Notes: generated by a model not told the origin, from the sequence alone. A stretch of 64,000 nt of DNA from Aliidongia dinghuensis (GCF_014643535.1 NZ_BMJQ01000005.1:1-64000), one strand, 5' to 3'; shown: positions 16,740 to 26,256, numbered from the stretch's first letter. Program-made: numbers and translations.

Positions 16740-18280
16740 GCCCCAGGGGGCAGATTGCGGCGTTTGCGAACGACGTCAATTACCGTGCCGTCTCGGTATT
16801 CAACGACGGCGACGATGCGCGCCGTGGGATCCACTTGGCGGCGCACTGTCGCTTCGGCCTGATCGGCTGCTAGGTCCCGCAGGCGTTCAATGTCGACCAG
16901 GGGGATGCCCGCTGCGGCAAGCCGCGCCCGCAGATCCGCCCGCTGGCGATTCACCGCCACACCCGCTTCGGTGACCACTACGTCAATTGTTTCCCCCGGA
17001 GTGGTTACGCATTCGACGGCATCTACGATCTTGGGATTGCCGCCTGCGACTATGCGTGTCGTGACCAACGCCAGCTTGGCACCTGCGGCCGTGTCGGCAT
17101 GGCCGCCCGACCCGCCGATGATCGCGCCGCCGCCTACGGCCGTGACATTGACATTGAAGTTGAGATCGACCTCGGCTGCCCCCAGAACCATCACATCGAG
17201 CTGGTTCACCAGGGCGCCCTTCGAGGCAGGATTGGCGTAAAGCGAAGCGGACATCGCCAAATGCCCCTTGTCCTCGCGATAGGAGGCGACGGCCCCGAGG
17301 TCGAAGCACTGAACATCGAACAGAGTGCGGAAAAGTCCCTGCTTGAACATGGAGACGATGCCCTCCGTGACGCCACCGGCAGCGAAGCTGCCGATCACAT
17401 GCCGGTCGCGCATGGCAACGGCGATGTCTTTGGCGACCGCTAGCGAGATGCCGCCAGCCCCGGTCTGAAATGAAAATCCATCCACGAGCAGGCCGGATGC
17501 CTCAATGACACGCGCGGCCATGGCGGCAATGGCCAATCCCGTAGGATCCTCGGTGACGCGTGTCGTGCCCGAGACGATCTTTGCCGGATCGCCGATCGAG
17601 TCCACACGCACGACGTAGTCGACCAGATCCTGGGCGATGTCGATCGAGCTCAGCGGAAAGTCCAACAGCGTATCGGTGATTGCCACGACGCGGTCGGCAT
17701 GGCGGGCATCAACCATGGGGTATCCCAACACGCCACAGGCCGATTTTCCTTCCACCCCGTTGAGGTTGCCATAGATGTCAGCGGCCGGAGCCGCGACGAA
17801 AGCAACGTCGATGTGCAACTCGCCGGCTTCGATGGCCCGCGCGCGGCCGCCGTGGGTTTGCAGGACCGCCGGCGTCGGCAGCTCACCGGCGGAGATCGCC
17901 TTGGCAACCGGCCCTGTGATGTAGCTGGAGACGATCCGCGTCACCACGCCGCTGCGAATATGCTCGACAAGTGGAGCATGCACCGGGAACAGGGAGCTGG
18001 CTGCGACCCGGATATCGCGAAGGCCCAGCGCCGCGATTTCGCTCATCACTGCCCGCAGAACGTCGTCGCCGTCCCGCAAGTGATGGTGAAAGGAAATGGT
18101 CGCCCCGTCCTTCAGGTTGCAGGCCATGACCGCGTCTCGAATCGACGCTAGGCATTTGGTTTCACCGGGACGGATACTTCTGACCTGCGCTCCGGCGCGC
18201 TGGCTTTCACGAGGCGCAGCGAAGGCTCCGGAAAAGCGCCTCACCTCGCCGTAGCCATCAATGTAGGACGGGATCGACAT
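16736..18280 (-). CDS. citF: citrate lyase alpha subunit-like CoA/ACP transferase (CitF family)
   Basis: The 514-residue protein is full length for CitF (about 510). It shows the family blocks: FHHHLRDGDDV near the N-terminus, YITGPVAKAISAG, the GNLNGVEGKSACG stretch, FSFQTGAGGISLAVAK, and NFNVNVTAVGGGAIIGGSGG. In citrate lyase this subunit transfers the acyl carrier between acetyl and citryl. No citD (ACP) or citC/citG/citX partners are in the window. A CitE-like gene lies 5.7 kb away. The enzyme may therefore use free CoA or act on another 2-hydroxy acid. Start 18280 follows AGGTGGG. Confidence 0.85.
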   Translation of the reverse strand: MSIPSYIDGYGEVRRFSGAFAAPRESQRAGAQVRSIRPGETKCLASIRDAVMACNLKDGATISFHHHLRDGDDVLRAVMSEIAALGLRDIRVAASSLFPVHAPLVEHIRSGVVTRIVSSYITGPVAKAISAGELPTPAVLQTHGGRARAIEAGELHIDVAFVAAPAADIYGNLNGVEGKSACGVLGYPMVDARHADRVVAITDTLLDFPLSSIDIAQDLVDYVVRVDSIGDPAKIVSGTTRVTEDPTGLAIAAMAARVIEASGLLVDGFSFQTGAGGISLAVAKDIAVAMRDRHVIGSFAAGGVTEGIVSMFKQGLFRTLFDVQCFDLGAVASYREDKGHLAMSASLYANPASKGALVNQLDVMVLGAAEVDLNFNVNVTAVGGGAIIGGSGGHADTAAGAKLALVTTRIVAGGNPKIVDAVECVTTPGETIDVVVTEAGVAVNRQRADLRARLAAAGIPLVDIERLRDLAADQAEATVRRQVDPTARIVAVVEYRDGTVIDVVRKRRNLPPGA

Positions 18281-18421
18281 CCGGCTGCCCACCTGCGTTG
18301 TCAGTGATCAGCGCATAGGTGACGATATTGCCGAACAGCCGTCCAATAGGCAGATTGCTCTTCTTTGATAGAAACAGCTTATGCGGCCGGACAACGCTTC
18401 GTCGGTCATCCAGCAGGTCGC

Positions 18422-19348
18422 TTAGAGCGCGCTGACGGGATCATCCGCTAACATTGAATCCTGCTTCGTTTCCTCCAGACAGCGGATGAAATTGCGTACG
18501 GCCGTCGTCATCAGCAAATCTGGTCCTTGTACCAGCGCCAGTGATGCGACAGGGACCGGCGCTGAGAGTTGGACGTAGGCGACCCCAGGCGCCCTGATTC
18601 GCCGCATCGACGCGGGGACGAGGGCGATGCCGACACCGGCTGCGACGAGGTTGACTGTCGACGCCAACTGCGGTGCTTCCTGGACAATAAGGGGACTAAA
18701 CCCCGCCTGGCCGCAGGCAGCGACGATGGCGTCATAGAGCAGCCGGCCGTTCGTCCTCGGGTACACGATGAAGCGCTCTGCCGACAAAGCCGCAAGGTTG
18801 ACGCAGGTTTCTCCAGCAAGCCGGTGCCTTGCCGGCAGGGCTACCCACAGGGCTTCGTCTGGCAGGAGTGTGCGACGCAGCCCCTCCATCTCGTCAGTTG
18901 TGGCTCGGATGAACGCCAGCTGAATCCGGCCTTCGCGGAGGAATGGCAGCAGTGCCGACGTGGCCTGCTCCTGGAGGTTCAACTCCATGTCGGGATAGGC
19001 ATCCCGGAAGCGTCCGATGGTTCCGGTGACGATTGGATTGAACGACGCCGAGCTGGTGAAGCCGATGCGCAACTGGCCCAGCTCGCCCTTCGCGGCACGC
19101 TTGGCGGCCACCGCCGCCGCCTCAGACGCGGTCAGCGCGGCTTTGGCGTACGGAAGGAAAGCACGTCCCGCCTCTGTCAGCTCGACACCGCGCGTCAGCC
19201 GGTGAAAGAGCTGTGCCCCGAGCTCGTCCTCCAACTGGCGGATCTGCTGGCTCAATGCGGGCTGGGCAACGTTGACCCGTTGGGCAGCTCGGGTGAAGTG
19301 GAGCTCCTCGGCGGCTGCCAGGAAGTAACGGAAATGCCGAATTTCCAT
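18422..19348 (-). CDS. LysR-family transcriptional regulator
   Basis: A 308-residue LysR protein of the CbbR/BenM/CatM-like type. MEIRHFRYFLAAAEELHFTR is followed by NVAQPALSQQIRQLEDELGA, then the effector domain (LRIGFTSSASFNPIV). It is divergent from the aldehyde dehydrogenase gene across about 220 bp and lies 140 bp downstream of the CitF gene. It is well placed to control the surrounding dehydrogenase, transporter and lyase genes. Confidence 0.88.
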   Translation of the reverse strand: MEIRHFRYFLAAAEELHFTRAAQRVNVAQPALSQQIRQLEDELGAQLFHRLTRGVELTEAGRAFLPYAKAALTASEAAAVAAKRAAKGELGQLRIGFTSSASFNPIVTGTIGRFRDAYPDMELNLQEQATSALLPFLREGRIQLAFIRATTDEMEGLRRTLLPDEALWVALPARHRLAGETCVNLAALSAERFIVYPRTNGRLLYDAIVAACGQAGFSPLIVQEAPQLASTVNLVAAGVGIALVPASMRRIRAPGVAYVQLSAPVPVASLALVQGPDLLMTTAVRNFIRCLEETKQDSMLADDPVSAL

Positions 19349-19567
19349 AAGCGCGACGCATCGGTTGTGGGCATTTGCCTTATTAGACCCTATCGGTCAC
19401 GGCAGCTATCTTTTCTCCACAAGAGAGCCGCCCCAGCCGGCATCGGGAGAAAACGTCCTCCTTGCGACGCCACTGACCCCGTTCGCATGCATCATCGCGT
19501 GCCATCGGACCGGTCCGGCCGTCCGGCGCGACAGGCTCTCCCCGTGTTTAGAGAGGAGAACCCTGAC

Positions 19568-21010
19568 ATGCCCCGGCCCTGCAATTTCATTGGCGGGCAT
19601 TGGACCGAGTCGTCCGGTGAGGCCACGCTGAACGTCTACGAGCCTGCAACCGGCGAGGTGATCGGAACGATCGCCGACAGCACACCCGAGGATGTCGATC
19701 GCGCCGTCCGGGCCGCCCGGGAAGCCTTCGACACCGGTGCGTGGGGCCGGACCACTGCACTGGACCGGAGCCGCCTGTTGACCCGCCTGGGAACGCTCAT
19801 CCTCCGCGACGTTGACCGGCTGGCAGAGGCCGAAGCCCGGGACACCGGCAAGCCCGCGAGCGTCGCCAAGGCCGACACGGTCGCCCTCGCGCGCTACTTC
19901 GAGTACTACGGCGGAGCCGCTGACAAGCTGCACGGCGAGACCATTCCCTACCTCGACGGCTACATGGTCACGGTCGCACCGGAACCGCATGGCGTGACCG
20001 GCCATATCCTGCCGTGGAATTATCCCGCGCAGATGTTCGGACGCACGCTCGCGCCGTCGCTCGCGGTCGGCAACGCGACGGTGTTGAAGCCAGCAGAGGA
20101 TGCTTGCGCAACCTCGCTCCTGCTGGCGGACCTTGTCACTGAAGCGGGCTTTCCGAATGGTGCCGTCAATATCGTGACCGGCCGGGGGAGTGTGGCGGGG
20201 GCGGCACTGGCGGCCCACCAGGGGGTCGATTTCATGTCCTTCACCGGCTCGCCGGAGGTCGGACAGATCATCCAGAAGCTGTGCGCCGATCATTATATTA
20301 CCTGCACGCTGGAACTCGGCGGGAAATCGCCCCAGATCATCTTCGCCGACGCCGATCTCGACGCCGCCATCCCAGTGATCGTCAAAGCGATCATCCAGAA
20401 CAGCGGCCAAACCTGTTCGGCCGGCAGTCGGGTTCTGATTGAGCGCAGCGCCTACGACGAAGTCATCACCCGCCTCAAGCAAGCCTTCGCCCGGGTCCGA
20501 GTTGGCGCGCCCGAGATGAATCTCGACTGCGGGCCGATCATCACCGCCAAGCAGCAGGCGCGCGTCCAGAGCTTCATCGACCGTGCCATCGCTGACGGAA
20601 TACCGGTCCTTGCGCAGGGTGTGATCGACGATGGCGCGCCGGCGAACGGCTACTATGTGCGGCCGACGCTGTTCGGTCCGACGCCGCGCGAAAACGCCAT
20701 CGCCCGTGAGGAGGTCTTTGGACCGGTTCTGGTCGCGCTGCCCTTCGACGACGAGGACGATGCCGTTGCGCTTGCCAACGGCACCGATTACGGCCTTGTC
20801 GCGGCCGTCTGGACGCGCGACGGCGCACGCCAGATGCGACTGGGCAAGCGCGTCCGCACCGGTCAGATGTTCGTAAATTGCTACGGCGCCGGTGCCGGCA
20901 TCGAGCTCCCGTTCGGTGGTGCTGGCAAGAGCGGCCATGGGCGCGAAAAGGGCTTTGCTGCTTTGCGCGACTTCAGCAAGACCAAGACGATCGTGTTTCA
21001 TCACGGCTGA
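19568..21010 (+). CDS. NAD(P)-dependent aldehyde dehydrogenase
   Basis: A complete 480-residue ALDH-superfamily enzyme. It has the oxyanion residue N151 in LPWNYPAQM, the nucleotide motif FTGSPEVG (225-232), general base E249 in LELGGKSP, and nucleophile C283 in SGQTCSAGS. It oxidises an aldehyde to the acid and is nearest in pattern to betaine/gamma-aminobutyraldehyde-type ALDHs; the substrate is not assignable. Start at 19568 has an AGGAG-type site. An SDR gene follows 30 bp later in the same operon. Confidence 0.9.
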   Translation: MPRPCNFIGGHWTESSGEATLNVYEPATGEVIGTIADSTPEDVDRAVRAAREAFDTGAWGRTTALDRSRLLTRLGTLILRDVDRLAEAEARDTGKPASVAKADTVALARYFEYYGGAADKLHGETIPYLDGYMVTVAPEPHGVTGHILPWNYPAQMFGRTLAPSLAVGNATVLKPAEDACATSLLLADLVTEAGFPNGAVNIVTGRGSVAGAALAAHQGVDFMSFTGSPEVGQIIQKLCADHYITCTLELGGKSPQIIFADADLDAAIPVIVKAIIQNSGQTCSAGSRVLIERSAYDEVITRLKQAFARVRVGAPEMNLDCGPIITAKQQARVQSFIDRAIADGIPVLAQGVIDDGAPANGYYVRPTLFGPTPRENAIAREEVFGPVLVALPFDDEDDAVALANGTDYGLVAAVWTRDGARQMRLGKRVRTGQMFVNCYGAGAGIELPFGGAGKSGHGREKGFAALRDFSKTKTIVFHHG

Positions 21011-21040
21011 TGCTGTCCAATTACCCGGGAGGACGACCCC

Positions 21041-21790
21041 ATGAAGCTTGAAAACAAGATTGCCATCGTGACCGGAGCGGCGAGCGGTTTCGGCGAAGCG
21101 ATTGCACACCGGTTCGTCGAGAACGGCGCTCGCGTCGTGATCGCGGATCTGAATGCAGAGAAAGCTGCTGCTGTTGCTCGCGCGCTGAGAGGAGAGACAA
21201 GGGCGATTGCCGTGCGGACCGACGTCTCGTCGCGGTCCGACATTGACAAGTTGCTGGCGGAGGCGACGCGCTTTTTTGGAACGCCCGACATCATCGTCAA
21301 CAATGCCGGCTACACACATAAGAACCGCCCACTACTCGAGGTGGACGAAGCCACCTTCGACCGGGTCTTTGCTGTCAACGTGAAGTCCATTTACCACATG
21401 GTCCATGCGGCCGTGCCAGCGATGCGTGACAACGGCGGTGGTGTGATGTTGAACGTCGGCTCGGTTGCGGGCATCCGCCCCCGTCCGGGCCTGACCTGGT
21501 ACAACGGTTCCAAGGGCGCGGCGAACACGCTGTCCAAGTCACTGGCTGTCGAGCTGGCGCCCTGGAAAATCCGGGTGAACGCGATCTGTCCGGTCATCGG
21601 CGTGACGGGAATGCTCGAAGATTTCATGGGCATGCCGGACACGCCTGAGAATCGCACCAAGTTCCTGGGCAGTATCCCGCTCGGGCGGTTCTGCGAGGCG
21701 GACGACGTCGCTCAGGCCGCGCTCTACCTGGCAACGGCCGATTTCATCACCGGCATCGAGCTCCCGGTCGATGGCGGGCGGACGATCTGA
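21041..21790 (+). CDS. SDR-family oxidoreductase (3-oxoacyl reductase-like)
   Basis: A classical 249-residue SDR with TGAASGFGEA, NNAGYT, catalytic S141, Y154 and K158 (WYNGSK), and the C-terminal ITGIELPVDGG. It would interconvert an alcohol and a ketone using NAD(P). It is co-transcribed with the aldehyde dehydrogenase, suggesting sequential oxidation of one substrate. Typical length, no anomalies. Confidence 0.88.
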   Translation: MKLENKIAIVTGAASGFGEAIAHRFVENGARVVIADLNAEKAAAVARALRGETRAIAVRTDVSSRSDIDKLLAEATRFFGTPDIIVNNAGYTHKNRPLLEVDEATFDRVFAVNVKSIYHMVHAAVPAMRDNGGGVMLNVGSVAGIRPRPGLTWYNGSKGAANTLSKSLAVELAPWKIRVNAICPVIGVTGMLEDFMGMPDTPENRTKFLGSIPLGRFCEADDVAQAALYLATADFITGIELPVDGGRTI

Positions 21791-21856
21791 GGGGGCGCAG
21801 AACGCAGCGGCAGCCATAAGCCCAGCTTTAGCTGCTCGTTGCAAGTTCACGGACTG

Positions 21857-22127
21857 ATGCTCGACCTCGGTCTGCTGGCTATGGTCGGCAAGGCCGAACG
21901 CGGACCTGCGGCAATCGCGTCCATCAAGGCGCACCGGCGGGCCTATCTCAGTGCCGTAGGCGGAGCCGCATACCTCGTCTCCCGGGCCATTCGATCCAGC
22001 GCGTCATAGCGTTCAAAGACCTCGGCATGGAGGCGATCTACGAGTTTGCGGCACAGGACATGCCTGTGACCGTGGCAGTCACGCCAGACGGCGACAGCAT
22101 CCATGCGTCCGGCCCCGGCACCTGGCG
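21857..22127 (+). pseudogene. broken class I fumarase / tartrate dehydratase beta-domain remnant
   Basis: Reading from ATG at 21857 gives MLDLGLLAMVGKAERGPAAI, then AYLSAVGGAAYLVSRAIRSS, and then a stop. After a frame change the sequence continues VIAFKDLGMEAIYEFAAQDM and PVTVAVTPDGDSIHASGPG. These are the conserved C-terminal blocks of class I fumarases and TtdB-like dehydratases. The iron-sulfur alpha domain is absent. The fragment lies in the 674-bp gap 21791-22464, where I recognised nothing else. It may be what is left of a hydratase that once belonged to this pathway. Confidence 0.7.
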
Positions 22128-22464
22128 ACGGCCCGTCTTTGAGACCTCCAGCGCAATCTGAGCCAGCTTCGCGGGACTGGCCGATCGTATGTCGGCCGAT
22201 CGTGTGCCGGCCGGCGCGTGGTCGTCCTGAAGCTTTGTTCCCGCGGGCCCCAGGTCGATGCGGCGCAACAAAGAAGAGACAGCCCGCACGCCGCTCTGCA
22301 CTTGGTCTCAGGCACCCATAAGCAGCGCCTATCGACTTCACGTCTGTTGGCTATTCGACCCCGCAAGTAAAAGCCCCTAGCTTTTCTGGCGTGCCGACCT
22401 GCTTGTCCCGGCACCTATCGCAAGTCAATGAACTGCCGTTACGGCTTAAATTCGGGAGGAAGTA

Positions 22465-23814
22465 ATGGATGTAGTGCGATCTACTCCGTCTGTATCTGGC
22501 TCGACAATAGCCTTTGATCCGGAGCGTAGCTGGAGCCATCTGCAGATCTTCGCCGTCGGCATCTGTTTCGTTTTGAATATGCTGGATGGCATGGACATCC
22601 TCATGATGTCCTATCTCGCCCCGGCAATCGCCGGCTATTGGAACATCGGCGCGGCCGCGCTGGGTGTCGTATTTAGCGCGGCGCTTGCGGGCATGATGGT
22701 AGGTGCCCTTGCGCTCGCGCCGCTTGCGGACCAGTTCGGGCGGCGCCCAGTCATTTTGTGCTCGGTCGGTCTGATGGGCGTCTCCATGTTCGGCTGCGGG
22801 TTCGCCCCGGATGTGACGACCCTGATCGTGATGCGCTTTGTCGTCGGCTTGGGCATCGGCGCCATTCTGGCAAGCATGGCGGCGATTACCTCGGAGTATG
22901 CGCCAGAGCGACACCGGACCATTGCTGTTGCACTCCTCCAGGCTGGCTACCCCATTGGCGCGATGCTTGCCGGTCTGGTCGTCATTGCGGTGCTGCCTGG
23001 CTACGGGTGGCGTGTGCTTATGAGCGCCGCCGGTATCGGCACGCTTCTGCTGCTTCCCTTTGCGTTCGCGTTGCTGCCGGAGTCGTTGGAGTTCCTCGAG
23101 AAGCGACAGCCTCGGGACGCCCTGGCCCGCATCAACGCCCTCCGGCACAGGATGGGATGGTCGCCGTTGGTAGGCCTCTCGCAGATCGGGGAGCGCCGAT
23201 CCGTCAAGCTCAGCCTCCTGTTCAACGAAGGCCAATGGAAGCAGACGCTCATCCTCTGGGCCGCCTTCTTCTGCTGCTATATGACTCTCTACTTCGCTAT
23301 TGCGTGGGTTCCTCGCCTTGCCATCGAGGCTGGATTGGACCGTAGCCAGGCAATCATTGCAGGGACCATCTACAATCTCGGAGCGTTCGTCGGCGGTCTG
23401 GCTCTGTGCTGGCTCCTGTTCAGGTTCGAGACTCGCCGCCTTGTGCTGTTCCTGATGCTGGGCGGGGCAGTCTCGCTGGTGGCCTTCGGTGTGCCGATGT
23501 CGGTGGCCCTGACCCTCTTCGTTGCCTTCTGCATCGGCTTTACGGTGCAGGGCGGGTTCAACGGCCTCTATCCTTTGGTGGCCGCTGCGTATCCGGCACA
23601 GGTCCGCAGCACAGGGATCGGTTGGTGCATCGGGATCGGCCGCTCAGGCGCGGTAACCGGTCCCTTGGTTGCGGGCTGGTTGCTTGCTGCACAAACCCCG
23701 CTCTACTTGGTGTTCCTGATCTTCACCGTTCCCTTGCTCGCAACGGGCCTTCTCGTCAGCCTGGTGGGATTACGGGCGCCGGAGCCAATCATTGCGCAAG
23801 CCGTGATGGAGTAG
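22465..23814 (+). CDS. MFS transporter, aromatic acid:H+ symporter-like
   Basis: A 449-residue twelve-helix major facilitator. It has the AAHS-type first-helix motif MLDGMDILMMSYLAPAI, the loop signature PLADQFGRRPVIL, and a long central loop (LEKRQPRDALARINALRHRM). Family members import carboxylated aromatics or related organic acids with protons. Given the neighbouring lyase and dehydrogenase genes, it is the likely uptake route for the pathway's substrate. Start 22465 has GGGAGGAAG upstream. Confidence 0.87.
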   Translation: MDVVRSTPSVSGSTIAFDPERSWSHLQIFAVGICFVLNMLDGMDILMMSYLAPAIAGYWNIGAAALGVVFSAALAGMMVGALALAPLADQFGRRPVILCSVGLMGVSMFGCGFAPDVTTLIVMRFVVGLGIGAILASMAAITSEYAPERHRTIAVALLQAGYPIGAMLAGLVVIAVLPGYGWRVLMSAAGIGTLLLLPFAFALLPESLEFLEKRQPRDALARINALRHRMGWSPLVGLSQIGERRSVKLSLLFNEGQWKQTLILWAAFFCCYMTLYFAIAWVPRLAIEAGLDRSQAIIAGTIYNLGAFVGGLALCWLLFRFETRRLVLFLMLGGAVSLVAFGVPMSVALTLFVAFCIGFTVQGGFNGLYPLVAAAYPAQVRSTGIGWCIGIGRSGAVTGPLVAGWLLAAQTPLYLVFLIFTVPLLATGLLVSLVGLRAPEPIIAQAVME

Positions 23815-24008
23815 CGGGATATCGGAGCCGTCCGCCCCATGTGCGCCATCACCTCGCCAGGATCGTGCGGCTTGCCACTATCTTGGCGAGCCTGGCGCAG
23901 GCGGTGCCGATCACTTTCGAGGCGGTGTGATCCTGCCTTTTCGGACTCTACGGTTACTTCAATCCAGGTCCTGTTCTCACAGATCACCACTCCACAGGCA
24001 GACAGGTC

Positions 24009-24884
24009 ATGAAGCTGCAAACGCTCCTCTTCTGCCCCGCCGATGCGGAACGCAAAGTCTCCAGGGCTCTAGATAGCGCCGCCGACGCAGTTATCCTTGA
24101 TCTTGAAGACAGCGTTGCTGCGAGCGCCAAAGCCGCAGCCAGGTCGGCCGCGGTGCATGTCCTCGCCGGCGCGACCACCCGGCCCGACCTCGTGGTGAGG
24201 ATCAATCCGCAGGATACGTGCTGGTATCTTCCCGATCTCGTCGCTGTGGTGCCTCACAAGCCGAGGGCAGTGCTGCTGCCGAAATGCACCTCGCCCGACG
24301 CCCTGCGCAGGCTTGACCACCACCTGGAAGCACTGGAGGTGGCAAACGGTCTGCCTGCAGGGATGATTGCTATCCTGGCTCTGGTGACGGAAACAGCCGC
24401 CTCACTGCGGTGTATGGCCTATGACGGTGTAACGCCACGCCTGCGGGCGCTCCTGTTCGGCGCTGAGGACCTCGCCGCGGATTTTGGCATCTCGCCGCGT
24501 CATGTAGACGGGACGCTAACGGCGCCTATCGCCGCAGCGCGCGCTGCGTTGCTCGTCGCCGCTGCCCAGGCGCAGGTTCCTGCCATCGATACACCCTGGC
24601 CAGATCCGCGCGATCCTGCGGGGCTGCAAGCCGAGATCGCGGCGGCCGTGCGCGATGGCTTTGCCGGAAAGCTTTGCATCCACCCGAACCAGCTCGCACC
24701 CGTCGCTGCGGCCTTTACGCCTCCACCCGAGCGGGTCCGCTGGGCTGAGGCGGTGCATCGGCTCTTCATGGACCACCCAACGTCCGGTGTGCTGGTCCTG
24801 AACGGCAAGATGATCGACCGCCCGCATCTGAAACTCGCCGAACGCATTCTCGAAGCTGTGGCCTGCACCTCGGACGAGGTATGA
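24009..24884 (+). CDS. CoA ester lyase, citrate lyase beta subunit-like (CitE / HpcH-HpaI family)
   Basis: The 291-residue TIM-barrel lyase shows LFCPADAERKVSRALDSAAD, the acidic metal site AVILDLEDSV, LVVRIN, LLPKCTSP, ETAASL, LLFGAEDLAADFGI and the C-terminal CIHPNQL. It would cleave a 3-hydroxy-acyl-CoA (citryl- or citramalyl/malyl-CoA type). Together with CitF and a transporter it suggests a 2-hydroxy-polycarboxylate degradation route. The absence of CitD argues for a CoA-thioester substrate. It is slightly longer than stand-alone CitE-like proteins. Confidence 0.85.
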   Translation: MKLQTLLFCPADAERKVSRALDSAADAVILDLEDSVAASAKAAARSAAVHVLAGATTRPDLVVRINPQDTCWYLPDLVAVVPHKPRAVLLPKCTSPDALRRLDHHLEALEVANGLPAGMIAILALVTETAASLRCMAYDGVTPRLRALLFGAEDLAADFGISPRHVDGTLTAPIAAARAALLVAAAQAQVPAIDTPWPDPRDPAGLQAEIAAAVRDGFAGKLCIHPNQLAPVAAAFTPPPERVRWAEAVHRLFMDHPTSGVLVLNGKMIDRPHLKLAERILEAVACTSDEV

Positions 24885-24888
24885 GCCT

Positions 24889-24957
24889 GTGAGTCAAAAA
24901 CTGGCCTACATCCCGAGATTCGCGCCTCAAGGGTACCGGGCGCCAGATTTGAGTCAC
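24889..24957. terminator. imperfect inverted repeat after the CitE-like gene
   Basis: GTGAGTCAAAAACTGG (24889-24904) and CCAGATTTGAGTCAC (24943-24957) are near-complementary arms around a 38-bp loop, beginning 5 bp after the stop codon. It could be a terminator or the ends of a small mobile remnant. Confidence 0.3.
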
Positions 24958-25216
24958 CGCCAGTCCTACTGAGGCACGGAGGGGCTTTCGTCGGGGTTGG
25001 CAGGATCGTGTCCTTTGACGTGGTGTACCTGCATGAGGCCACGACAATCGCCGCCGATCAGGACACCGGCCTCTAGTTCCATATGGCGCCGCGCGGCTCG
25101 GAAGATATCGGCGAGCTCGAGCGACAGTCCCACTGGGCTCAGCTGCTCGGGCCGGCGCCTTCCATCGGCAGGGTGAGGCACTCGAGCGGGCTGGTCACCG
25201 CTCGGATCGTCTTGGT

Positions 25217-25273
25217 GGCGACCCGGTGGATATAGCGGGCGAGATAAGCCGGCACAGGCTCGGGCCCAGCGAA
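25217..25273 (-). pseudogene. IS91-family transposase scrap
   Basis: On the minus strand the frame reads FAGPEPVPAYLARYIHRVA, close to the FAGPEQVLAYLARYTHRVA block of IS91/IS801-type (Y2) transposases. Flanking reading does not continue convincingly. A possible LELADIFRAA piece of the N-terminus lies nearby in a different frame. The rest of the 24885-25461 gap holds the repeat above and operator-like palindromes near its right end. Confidence 0.5.
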
Positions 25274-25385
25274 GGGCGGCCCAATCGCGGCTGGTCGCCT
25301 TGGAAGCAGGCGCCCCACAATGTCTGACAAAGATATTGCTATTGCTCAAATTTCGCGACTAGACCATGAATATCGCCAACCGACT

Positions 25386-25396
25386 TTGTCGGACAA
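25386..25396. promoter_or_regulatory. GntR/FCD-type operator (TTGTCGGACAA), site 1
   Basis: The 11-mer is an inverted repeat (TTTGTC-G-GACAAA when one base is added each side) matching the TNGTNNNACNA operator known for FadR/FCD GntR regulators. It is 65 bp upstream of the enoyl-CoA hydratase start. A weaker copy, ATGTCTGACAA, lies at 25320-25330. Identical or near-identical copies precede two other units of this cluster, including the GntR gene. Confidence 0.65.
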
Positions 25397-25461
25397 ACGG
25401 ACTGACCTCGTCGCGCGCGATCAGATAAGCGCATCGATGTGTCGCTCGAGTGGGATGCACT

Positions 25462-26256
25462 ATGGAGCAGTCGGACCAACCTGTTTTGATGACCCGGGAC
25501 GGCGCCGTCGCGTGGCTGCGGTTCAACCGGCCGGCGGTGCTGAATGCCGTCGACGAGGCGATGGCCGTGGGGTTCCGCGACGGCTGCCGTGCGGTGGCCG
25601 AGGATGGCGGGTTCCGCGTTCTGGTCCTTGCCGGAAACGGCCGGAGTTTCATGGCCGGCGGCGACCTCGGCCGGTTCCACGCCGCCCCGGAGCGAGCCCC
25701 CGAGACGGCGGGCGCCATCATCTCAGCTCTCCATGAAGGCCTGACGATTCTCGATACCCTGGCCATTCCGGTCATCGTTTCGGTGCAGGGGCCGGTCGCC
25801 GGTGCCGGGTTCAGCGTCGTAACCGCCGCGGACCTGTGCATCGCCGCCGACAACGCGAGCTTCACGCTCGCCTATGCCCGTATCGGCGCGACGCTGGATG
25901 GATCCGCCAGCTACAACCTGCCTCGCCTGATCGGCCAGCGGCGTGCGCTGGAGCTGGCGCTGCTCGCCGACACGATCGACGCGCCGACGGCGCTCGGCTA
26001 CGGCATCGTCAACCGCGTGGTTCCGCTCGAGGCGCTCGAGGTGGAGACCCGTCGGCTGGCGGAACGCCTGGCCGCAGGGCCGACTGCAGCCCTTGGCCGC
26101 ATCCGCCGCCTGATACGTGAATCCTGGGAGCATAATCTCGAGGACCAGCTCGCGCTCGAGAAGGCGAATTTCCGAGCTGCCGCGGCGACCGAGGATTTCC
26201 GCGAAGGCATCGCCGCCTTCGCTGCCAAGCGGCGCCCGGCGTTCAGCGGCCGCTGA
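25462..26256 (+). CDS. enoyl-CoA hydratase/isomerase family protein
   Basis: A 264-residue crotonase-fold protein with NRPAVLNAVDEAM, the oxyanion-hole strand SFMAGGDLGRF, the second oxyanion loop GPVAGAGFSVV, and C-terminal trimerisation helices. It would hydrate or isomerise an enoyl-CoA. Start taken at 25462 (ATG, GGGA upstream); a GTG at 25450 is in frame. It leads an operon with thiolase and 3-hydroxyacyl-CoA dehydrogenase genes, giving a complete lower beta-oxidation set. Confidence 0.85.
   Translation: MEQSDQPVLMTRDGAVAWLRFNRPAVLNAVDEAMAVGFRDGCRAVAEDGGFRVLVLAGNGRSFMAGGDLGRFHAAPERAPETAGAIISALHEGLTILDTLAIPVIVSVQGPVAGAGFSVVTAADLCIAADNASFTLAYARIGATLDGSASYNLPRLIGQRRALELALLADTIDAPTALGYGIVNRVVPLEALEVETRRLAERLAAGPTAALGRIRRLIRESWEHNLEDQLALEKANFRAAAATEDFREGIAAFAAKRRPAFSGR

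Noticed and set aside
18569..19567. In-frame 333-codon extension upstream of the aldehyde dehydrogenase
   Set aside because: It is antisense to the LysR gene and precedes a normal ALDH start with a ribosome-binding site at 19568.
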